From NCBI GenBank assembly GCA_964477295.1, contig CAYZEZ010000119.1, positions 1 through 13,938 on the forward strand: 13,938 bases of DNA, given 5' to 3'. This document shows, in pieces, positions 1-5,531 of this stretch. The position numbers and the translations under genes were made by a program. How positions within the stretch are numbered: position 1 is the stretch's first letter; each line of letters starts with the position of its first letter. The DNA is from CAYZEZ01 sp964477295. Its GTDB lineage: Bacteria > Bacteroidota > Bacteroidia > Bacteroidales > SM23-62. The notes under the pieces are model-generated. The model did not search any database and was not told the origin of the DNA. It saw only the letters and a program-made list of their open reading frames with translations.

Positions 1-1086
1 AAGGTAGAGCCTGACCATCTCGGGGGTATCTTCAAACATATTGAGCTGTTGCACCCCGGGTATCAGGTGACTGAGCTTCACGCCGATCAGGCGGATCAGC
101 ATCCTGCGCTTGTACAACCTTTCGAACAGGTCTTTCGCCGCTTCCAGCAGCACATGGTCGAAAGAGGTGTAGGGGATATGCTTTTGCAAGGTATGCGTGT
201 CGAAATTGGAATACCTTATTTTAATGGTTATGCACGAAGTCAGCCTTTCCTTCCTGCGCAGCTCATAGGCCAGCTTCTCGACCATGGTGACCAGCAGCTC
301 TTTCAGGTAGATAACATCAATGGTATCCTTCTCAAATGTCCTTTCCGTGCTGATCGACTTTCTCTCGCTGTAAGGCTTGACAGGGGTGTTGTCGATACCG
401 TTCGATTTTTTCCAGATCACGATACCGTTTTTCCCCAGCACTTTCTCCATCATCTCCATGGGGATCATGCGAAGGGTCTTTATGGTATCTATGCCCATAG
501 AACGGAGAAGATGGTAGGTCTTGTCGCCGATCATCGGTATTTTCCGGATCGACAGGGGAGAGAGGAACGGGATCACCTGCCGGGAAGCAACCTGGAGCCT
601 GCCATTTGGTTTGGCCTCACCGGTAGCGATCTTCGAGACCGTTTTGTTGACCGACAGCCCGAAAGAGATGGGCAGTCCGGTTTCCCTGATGATCTTTTCC
701 CTCAGCTCGCCGGTCCATTTCATGCAGCCAAAGAACTTGTCCATCCCGCTGATATCGATGTAATGCTCATCCACAGATGCCTTTTCATACACCGGGGAGG
801 CCTCTGCAATGATATCGGTAACTGTTTTGGAATACTGGCTGTACAACTCCATGTCGCCGCGGATAATAATGGCATCATTGCACATGTTCCTCGCCATCTT
901 CATGGGCATGGCAGAATGCACCCCGTATTTCCTTGCCTCATAGCTGCAACTGGCCACCACACCCCGGTCTGAAAGCCCGCCGATGATAACCGGCTTTCCG
1001 TTCAGGCTGCTGTCCCTGAGCCGCTCTACCGATACAAAGAAGGTATCCAGGTCGAAATGGACTATATTTCTTCTCTCAAAGTCCAT
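1..1086 (-). CDS. dinB: DNA polymerase IV (Y-family, DinB-like), 3' end cut by window edge
   Basis: Translesion DNA polymerase of the Y family, expected to copy past damaged bases. Reading the minus strand from ATG at 1086 gives 362 codons without a stop before the window ends. Palm motif VHFDLDTFFVSVE (residues 9-21) carries the first metal-binding Asp (D12) and the aromatic steric-gate position (F17). The second motif ASVDEHY (103-109) supplies D106 and E107; many family members have DEAY, so the His is a local variant. The stretch SVNKTVSKIATGEAKPNG (145-162) matches the conserved NK..aKiAs..aKP block. Little-finger residues follow from about 240. QLNMF at 347-351 resembles the QLxLF beta-clamp-binding peptide, so perhaps 20-40 C-terminal residues are missing. 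It is divergent from the S24 regulator at 1901, the usual SOS-like pairing. No frameshift was found. The family call is firm; polymerase activity is inferred from intact acidic residues. Confidence 0.95.
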   Translation of the reverse strand, partial: MDFERRNIVHFDLDTFFVSVERLRDSSLNGKPVIIGGLSDRGVVASCSYEARKYGVHSAMPMKMARNMCNDAIIIRGDMELYSQYSKTVTDIIAEASPVYEKASVDEHYIDISGMDKFFGCMKWTGELREKIIRETGLPISFGLSVNKTVSKIATGEAKPNGRLQVASRQVIPFLSPLSIRKIPMIGDKTYHLLRSMGIDTIKTLRMIPMEMMEKVLGKNGIVIWKKSNGIDNTPVKPYSERKSISTERTFEKDTIDVIYLKELLVTMVEKLAYELRRKERLTSCITIKIRYSNFDTHTLQKHIPYTSFDHVLLEAAKDLFERLYKRRMLIRLIGVKLSHLIPGVQQLNMFEDTPEMVRLYL

Positions 1087-1103
1087 AAAAAATGATGAAA
1101 ATT

Positions 1104-1133
1104 TTTGGTTTTAAATAATTTACACTATATTTG
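1104..1133 (+). promoter_or_regulatory. Candidate Bacteroidota-type promoter (TTTG / TAnnTTTG)
   Basis: TTTG at 1104-1107 is followed after 18 bases by TATATTTG at 1126-1133, an exact match to the -7 consensus TAnnTTTG known for Bacteroidota sigma factors. It points rightward, toward the four-helix-bundle gene and the S24 regulator. The -7 box runs straight into the dyad at 1132-1148, which would place an operator over the expected start site. In such AT-rich DNA a chance match is possible. Confidence 0.4.
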
Positions 1134-1198
1134 ATTAATATTTAATCATAATTGGCGATTATAATATAATCATTTTGTTGCATCTTTGCAACAAAATG
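1132..1198. promoter_or_regulatory. Cluster of three dyads, candidate operators between dinB and the S24 regulator
   Basis: Three perfect inverted repeats lie in a row. TGATTAA-TAT-TTAATCA is at 1132-1148, GATTATA-A-TATAATC at 1157-1171, and CATTTTGTTGCA-TCTT-TGCAACAAAATG at 1171-1198, with a 12-bp stem. Their centres are 24 and about 20 bp apart, roughly two helical turns. The third dyad includes CATCTTTGC, one base from the TAnnTTTGC promoter box. The site is where an S24-type repressor would control itself and dinB. The dyads do not share one sequence, so they may bind different proteins, and AT-rich dyads arise readily by chance; the 12-bp one is the most convincing. Confidence 0.5.
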
Positions 1199-1236
1199 GA
1201 ATATCGAATTATGAATTATGAAGGAGAAGAGGAAAA

Positions 1237-1517
1237 GGAGAACTCAGATTAATGATTAACGATTTTTGATTTATAATCTATAAGAAAAAGANNNNNNNNN
1301 NNNNNNNNNNNNNNNNNNNNNNNNNNNNNNNNNNNNNNNNNNNNNNNNNNNNNNNNNNNNNNNNNNNNNNNNNNNNNNNNNNNNNNNNNNNCGATTTTTG
1401 ATTTATAATCTATAAGAAAAAGATTACAAGGGAAGAATTGGAGAACTCAGATTAATGATTAACGATTTTTGATTTATAATCTATAAGAAAAAGATTACAA
1501 GGGAAGAATTGGAGAAC
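1237..1517. repeat. 71-bp tandem duplication containing the assembly gap
   Basis: The unit starting at 1392 recurs at 1463, an exact 71-bp period. A third copy, 1237-1291, is cut off by the N run. Each complete unit contains GATTAATGATTAACG, a T-rich stretch, ATAATCTATAAG and GGGAAGAATTGGAGAAC. The last part encodes ITREELEN, the first residues of the four-helix-bundle protein, so the duplication copies the leader and the start of that gene. In the upstream copy the reading frame stops after two further codons (SD, then stop). The final copy ends at 1517, where its sequence diverges into the gene proper. Confidence 0.9.
1292..1391. other. Assembly gap (100 N)
   Basis: Exactly 100 N, the usual placeholder for a gap of unknown length. 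The 32 bases before it (1260-1291) are identical to the 32 bases after it (1392-1423), so the two contig ends may simply overlap. The number of 71-bp repeat units is therefore uncertain. Confidence 0.98.
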
Positions 1518-1880
1518 AGGTTGATTGATTTTTCTGCAGAAATCATCAAACTTGCTGAGTCTTTGCCAGGGAATGATGTTGGAAAATATTTTTCAGGACA
1601 GATCATTCGTTCAGGAACTTCACCTGCTTTAAACTATGGTGAATCACAAAGTGCTGAATCAAGAAAAGATTTTATTCATAAACTTAAAATCGTTATAAAA
1701 GAACTCCGGGAAACAATAGTAGCCTTGAAGATTATAAAGCGAATCGAGTTAATTTCTAATCAGGAGATGATTTCCAATTTAATAAATGAAAACAATGAGT
1801 TAATCTCCATCTTCGTAAAGAGCATTGAGACTGCATCCTATAACGACAAATCCGCTAAATCAAAAATCGAATATCGTTAA
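1509..1880 (+). CDS. Four-helix-bundle protein, S23/23S-rRNA-IVP family
   Basis: Small helical protein of the family first found in intervening sequences of 23S rRNA genes; its molecular role is not established, and the fold resembles Avd of diversity-generating retroelements. The diagnostic block lies at residues 32-69: IIRSGTSPALNYGESQSAES, followed directly by RKDFIHKLKIVIKELRET. The rest is amphipathic helix, with 123 residues from TTG at 1509, close to the usual family size. Relatives often begin M-x-R-E-E-L, and here ITREELENR starts at an ATT codon at 1494, with an in-frame stop at 1470-1472. No ATG is available, so translation starts either at TTG 1509 or at the rare ATT 1494. The last codons lie inside the right inverted repeat. 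The gene is read in the same direction as the S24 regulator, 20 bp upstream of it. No reverse transcriptase, template repeat or rRNA is nearby. Confidence 0.85.
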   Translation: MENRLIDFSAEIIKLAESLPGNDVGKYFSGQIIRSGTSPALNYGESQSAESRKDFIHKLKIVIKELRETIVALKIIKRIELISNQEMISNLINENNELISIFVKSIETASYNDKSAKSKIEYR

Positions 1881-1900
1881 TCATTAATCATAGATCAATT

Positions 1901-2701
1901 ATGTATTTTTCTAACAACATCAAATTACTCCGCAAACGAAGGGGCCGCACACAGGATGAAATGGCACATACCCTTGGCATGAAACGATCCACCCTGAGCG
2001 GATATGAAAACAAGGTAGCAGAACCCGGGATAGAAGCGTTGACAGCAATTGCCAAATATTTCGGTATGGCAATGGATACCCTTATAAAAGTGGATATGTC
2101 ACGCCTGACAGAAAGCCAGTTGTCGGAACTCGAAAGAGGGCTGGATGTATACCTTACCGGAGGTAAGATAAGGATTCTGGCTACGACCGTGAATGCCGAC
2201 AATGAAGAAAACATTGAACTGGTCCCGGAAAAAGCAAAAGCAGGTTATACAAATGGATTTGCTGATCCGGAATTTATCAGTGAATTGCCGAAATTCCAGT
2301 TGCCCTTCCTTTCCCCGGGCAGAAAATACAGGACATTTCAATTATCGGGAGATTCTATGCTTCCTATACCTGATAAAGCCTGGGTGACAGGTGAATACCT
2401 TGCTGACTGGAAGGATATCCGGTCCGGTGGGGCATACATTGTACTTACTCTTGATGATGGTATCGTATTTAAAATTGTTGAGAACAATATCGAGGAGCAG
2501 CAGATCATTACCCTCTATTCCCTGAATCCATTTTATGAACCGTTCAATGTGCATGTAAACGAGATTCGGGAGGTGTGGAAATTCGTACATTACATTTGCT
2601 CGGAGATACCGGATCCTGTCCTACCCGAAGAAGACTTGCTGAAGACGGTAGTTCATCTTAAGCAGGACATGAACCGCCTGAAACAAAAATTCAAACAATA
2701 A
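1901..2701 (+). CDS. LexA-like XRE-family repressor with S24 self-cleavage domain
   Basis: Transcriptional repressor expected to sense DNA damage by RecA-stimulated self-cleavage. Residues 7-61 form a Cro/CI-type helix-turn-helix, with TQDEMAHTLGMKRSTLSGYE as the core. A linker leads to KAKAGY, where A114-G115 matches the Ala-Gly bond cut in LexA and UmuD. The S24 peptidase fold follows, with nucleophile S152 in GDSM and general-base K191 in GIVFKIV. The C-terminus (245-266) is charged and likely coiled. At 266 residues it is longer than E. coli LexA (202) and typical of Bacteroidota XRE-S24 proteins. It starts at ATG 1901; there is no other strong start nearby. It is divergent from dinB, which is its probable target. 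The nearest promoter-like sequences lie upstream of the four-helix-bundle gene, so the two genes may share a transcript. Self-cleavage is inferred from the intact residues. Confidence 0.93.
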   Translation: MYFSNNIKLLRKRRGRTQDEMAHTLGMKRSTLSGYENKVAEPGIEALTAIAKYFGMAMDTLIKVDMSRLTESQLSELERGLDVYLTGGKIRILATTVNADNEENIELVPEKAKAGYTNGFADPEFISELPKFQLPFLSPGRKYRTFQLSGDSMLPIPDKAWVTGEYLADWKDIRSGGAYIVLTLDDGIVFKIVENNIEEQQIITLYSLNPFYEPFNVHVNEIREVWKFVHYICSEIPDPVLPEEDLLKTVVHLKQDMNRLKQKFKQ

Positions 2702-2813
2702 AACTGCCTTATCCCGATAAATGCCTTGTCAATTATCCGTTGCAGTCGTTGCCTAAAAATGCGGATCGAAAATTAACGATAAAAGGTCAACGGTATTCAG
2801 GCATGGTCACATT

Positions 2814-2876
2814 GATCACCGATTACAGATTGCTGTTCACCGATCACTGATCTCAGTTCACCGATCATGGCTTAGC
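2814..2876. repeat. Three direct 21-bp iterons
   Basis: The cores GATCACCGATTA (2814-2825), GTTCACCGATCA (2835-2846) and GTTCACCGATCA (2856-2867) start exactly 21 bp apart, two helical turns, so they lie on one face of the DNA. The remaining nine bases of each unit are less conserved. They may be a binding-site array for the crt operon or one of the degenerate short-period repeats common between genes in this window. Confidence 0.6.
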
Positions 2877-2960
2877 AGTGTAACTAATTCTGACTAAATT
2901 CGTCAATAAATTAAGGTTTTTCAGGTTTTATACAACCCTGAAATATTTAATGTGTCTTTA

Positions 2961-2982
2961 TTAAAACAACCCGTTGTTTTAA
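2961..2982. promoter_or_regulatory. Perfect dyad TTAAAACAAC-CC-GTTGTTTTAA, candidate operator
   Basis: The 10-bp arms match without error around a 2-base centre, about 120 bp upstream of the desaturase start. The loop is too short for a good terminator hairpin and no U-tract follows, so a protein-binding dyad is more likely. The regulator is unknown. Confidence 0.5.
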
Positions 2983-3101
2983 CAGAGTATAAATTACACC
3001 AAAACCCGGAACTGAATTACACATGGAACGCTATTTGCACATAAATTCCGCGAAATCCCCCGGGCAGCCGGGAACAGTTTTCACTTTTTATTATATGGTT
3101 A

Positions 3102-4598
3102 ATGAGTAGAGATCGCAGCGTAATTATCATAGGAGCAGGTATTGGCGGACTTGCAACATCCATCAGGCTGGCACAACAAGGGTATAAGGTTAAAGTGTTT
3201 GAGAAGAACTCTCAACCTGGAGGAAGGTGTGGCCATTTTGAAAAAGAAGGTCACCGGTTCGACACCGGTGCCACTTTCCTGATGATGCCTGAAGTATACA
3301 GGAGCACGTACAAGGCCTTTGGCAAGGAAATATCATCGGAACTCGATCTTCACCAGTCGGACCCGATCTACCGGGTCAGGTTTAGTGCCGGTGTTGATAT
3401 TCAATTCACTCCCGACCTTTCTGACCTTCAAAGACAGCTTGAGCGAATTGAACCAGACAGTTACAATAAATTCCTCAAATTATTGCACCAGGGACACAGG
3501 GCGTATAAGCTTGCCATGAAACATGTTATTGATCATAATTATACCACCTATTTTGACAGGGACATGTTAAAGCAGCTCTACATTCTATTCAGGTTCAATG
3601 CCTTTAAAAACCATTACAGATATATTAGCAGAAAGTTCAAACATGAAGCACTGCGTGATCTGTTTACGTTCCAGAACCTTTACCTGGGCCAAAACCCCAG
3701 GCAATCTTCCGGAATTTTCTTCTTTATGCCCTTCATGGAACTAACAAGCGGCGTATATTACCCAAAAGGAGGGATGCATGCAATCATTAAAAATATGGTT
3801 GGTATAGCCGAAGATTCAGGCGTCAATTTCCGGTTCAACACACCGGTTTCGGAGATCAGGGTGAAATACAGGAAAGCAGAAGGCGTGGTGATCAATGACG
3901 GAACCTTTATACCCGCAGATATTGTCGTTGCCAACGCCGACCTCCCATATGTGTATAACCAACTGATCCCGCAATGCAGAAAGGCCCGGAAAATCAACAG
4001 GATGAAATATGCATGTTCTGCCATCGCCTTTCACTGGGGAGTAGACACTGTATTCCCAGGTCTCGAGCAGCACAACGTATTCGTATTTAACAACCAGGAA
4101 GAACCTTTTAATACAATATTTAAAAAGAAAAGATTACCCGTCGAACCCGCGATTTATGTTCATTCACCCGTGCGCAGCGATCCCTCAGCAGCTCCTGAAG
4201 GACAGGATTCCATTTCGGCCATTGTACACGTGGGACATGTTGACGGGCAAACGGATGAAGAATGGCAGGAAATGAGGGATAATGCGAGGAAAATAATTAT
4301 AAGCCGAATGGAGCAGGAGGGAATGAAAGATTTCGGGAAGCATATAAAATTTGAAGTTTGCCATACACCGAATAACTTCCAGTCGCAATTTAACCTCACA
4401 AGAGGTGCTGTATTTGGAAGCCTTGCCCATAATGTAATGCAAATGGCATATTTCAGGCCAGGAAACAGGCACGATAAATATAAAAATCTTTATTTTGTCG
4501 GGGCAAGCACACAACCAGGTGGCGGAATGCCATTATCTTTGTTATCGTCAAAGCTGGTTACCGAGAGAATTACAATGAATTACGGAAATTTAGCATGA
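3102..4598 (+). CDS. crtI: Phytoene desaturase-like FAD oxidoreductase (CrtI/CrtN family)
   Basis: Flavoenzyme that introduces double bases of unsaturation into a colourless C40 (phytoene) or C30 (dehydrosqualene) precursor, giving a coloured carotenoid backbone; it probably acts at the membrane surface. The N-terminal Rossmann motif is GAGIGG (11-16), with the ribose-binding acidic residue E34 in KVFEKN and the following PGGRCG typical of the family. The C-terminal FAD block reads LYFVGASTQPGGGMP (463-477). Length, 498 residues, is normal. The ATG at 3102 is chosen because the ATG at 3095 meets a stop after four codons. The synthase gene follows after six bases, so the two are surely co-transcribed and translationally close. 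Sequence alone does not separate CrtI from CrtN, CrtD or other desaturases of the superfamily, so the symbol is provisional. Confidence 0.88.
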   Translation: MSRDRSVIIIGAGIGGLATSIRLAQQGYKVKVFEKNSQPGGRCGHFEKEGHRFDTGATFLMMPEVYRSTYKAFGKEISSELDLHQSDPIYRVRFSAGVDIQFTPDLSDLQRQLERIEPDSYNKFLKLLHQGHRAYKLAMKHVIDHNYTTYFDRDMLKQLYILFRFNAFKNHYRYISRKFKHEALRDLFTFQNLYLGQNPRQSSGIFFFMPFMELTSGVYYPKGGMHAIIKNMVGIAEDSGVNFRFNTPVSEIRVKYRKAEGVVINDGTFIPADIVVANADLPYVYNQLIPQCRKARKINRMKYACSAIAFHWGVDTVFPGLEQHNVFVFNNQEEPFNTIFKKKRLPVEPAIYVHSPVRSDPSAAPEGQDSISAIVHVGHVDGQTDEEWQEMRDNARKIIISRMEQEGMKDFGKHIKFEVCHTPNNFQSQFNLTRGAVFGSLAHNVMQMAYFRPGNRHDKYKNLYFVGASTQPGGGMPLSLLSSKLVTERITMNYGNLA

Positions 4599-4604
4599 TG
4601 GAAA

Positions 4605-5531
4605 ATGGAAACTGAAGCAAAAGAAATAGTCAGGCAGATTGATTTTGAGAAAATCAAGGACCATCCCAATATCCTGATAGCAGCCAGGTTTTGGGATAAT
4701 GACCGTTACCAGGCTGCAAAAACTTGTTATAAGTTCATGCGCATGATCGATGATATGATCGACGACCGCAAAGCCGATGAGGCCACGATTAGCTGCATGG
4801 AAAAAAAGCTATTCATCGATAAAGTAAACAATTACATAGATTGCCTCGACGGGATTGACTTAAAAGATCCATTAGTTGAAGAGATTGTAGCAACTCTCAA
4901 CACATTTAAAATACCTCTCAAACTCTTCCATACCTTTGCTAAATCGATGATCCACGATATAAATTTCGATGGATTCCAAACCTTCGGGGAATTCCTGGAT
5001 TACTCGGAAGGGGCTTCCGTTTCACCAGCCTCCGTGTTTGTTCATTTATGCTGTCTTGGCAGGATTAACGGATGCTATATTGAGCCGCCTTATGATATCG
5101 TTGAAGTATCCCGTCCATGTGCCATATTTAGTTATATTGTCCATATCATCCGTGATTTCCAGAAGGATCAGCATGGTAACCTGAATTATTTCCCAAAGGA
5201 TATGCTGACTAAGTATCATTTGTTACCGGCCGACCTGAAAGAAGTAGCAAAAGGCGGGCAGGTGCCGGATTCTTTTCGTGCCCTGATCAGCGAATATTGC
5301 CAGTATGCCGAGATTTACCGCCAGCAAACCCTCGATCAGATAAATCGCCTTACTCCTCTGCTTGAACCACGCTACCTGCTCAGCCTGCACATCATTTATA
5401 ACCTTTACCTGCAGGTATATGAACGAATTGACTGTAAATCGGGGAGTTTTACAACGGCAGAGCTGAACCCAAAACCCGAAGAGGTACATGCGCGGGTCTT
5501 ACGTGTAATTGAAGAAACACAGTGCTCCTGA
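4605..5531 (+). CDS. crtB: Phytoene/squalene synthase family protein (CrtB-like)
   Basis: Head-to-head prenyl transferase that joins two geranylgeranyl (C40) or farnesyl (C30) diphosphates, the first committed step before the desaturase encoded just upstream. Two Asp-rich Mg2+-diphosphate sites are visible: MIDDMIDD with D49/D53 and D50/D54, and IIRDFQKD with D184 and D188, the latter followed by the expected NYFPKDML. Length is 308 residues, normal for CrtB. No earlier in-frame start is possible because the frame is closed at 4596-4598. The N-terminus (HPNILIAARFWDNDRYQAAK) departs from the usual SFYLA..LLP pattern of CrtB, so this is a divergent branch; CrtM-like or hopanoid HpnC/HpnD-like activity cannot be excluded. 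The pairing with a desaturase favours carotenoid synthesis. Its stop codon abuts that of the convergent gene. Confidence 0.85.
   Translation: METEAKEIVRQIDFEKIKDHPNILIAARFWDNDRYQAAKTCYKFMRMIDDMIDDRKADEATISCMEKKLFIDKVNNYIDCLDGIDLKDPLVEEIVATLNTFKIPLKLFHTFAKSMIHDINFDGFQTFGEFLDYSEGASVSPASVFVHLCCLGRINGCYIEPPYDIVEVSRPCAIFSYIVHIIRDFQKDQHGNLNYFPKDMLTKYHLLPADLKEVAKGGQVPDSFRALISEYCQYAEIYRQQTLDQINRLTPLLEPRYLLSLHIIYNLYLQVYERIDCKSGSFTTAELNPKPEEVHARVLRVIEETQCS

Larger units (their letters stand above)
1247..1889. repeat. Inverted repeats bounding the four-helix-bundle gene (possible cassette)
   Basis: The left arm at 1247-1273, repeated at 1450-1476, begins GATTAATGATTAACGAT. The right arm at 1856-1889 is its reverse complement except for seven extra bases (ATTCGAT in left-arm orientation); all 27 left-arm bases are otherwise matched. 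The right arm codes for the last seven residues and the stop codon of the enclosed gene, so the arm belongs to the unit rather than to flanking DNA. It ends 11 bp before the start codon of the S24 regulator. No transposase is present. The arms are seen directly; mobility is inference. Confidence 0.7.
2702..3101. other. 400-bp intergenic region upstream of the crt operon
   Basis: No credible ORF is present. From left to right it holds unremarkable sequence to about 2810, three 21-bp iterons (2814-2876), a weak stem (TTTCAGG 2919-2925 with CCTGAAA 2937-2943), and a perfect 10-bp dyad (2961-2982). Unmarked sequence then runs up to the desaturase ATG. I found no exact TAnnTTTG box and no convincing terminator for the S24 gene. 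Confidence 0.6.

Noticed and set aside
172..230. Possible frameshift in the little finger of dinB
   Set aside because: Careful re-reading of the minus strand gives a continuous frame through THTLQKHIPYTSFDHVLLEA; the apparent shift was a transcription slip.
49..972. 307-codon open frame on the plus strand
   Set aside because: It is the antisense shadow of dinB. The minus frame has all Y-family motifs, while the plus translation is rich in His, Gln and Pro with no recognisable domain.
1171..1198. Rho-independent terminator for either neighbour
   Set aside because: It lies upstream of both divergent genes and has no T-run on either strand, so it was kept only as a candidate operator.
1509..1880. 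Diversity-generating retroelement, suggested by the Avd-like four-helix-bundle protein
   Set aside because: No reverse transcriptase and no template/variable repeat pair is present. The family is also common without retroelements.
2961..2982. Terminator for the S24 regulator
   Set aside because: The dyad is AT-rich with a 2-base centre, has no following U-tract, and lies 260 bp past the stop codon; an operator fits better.
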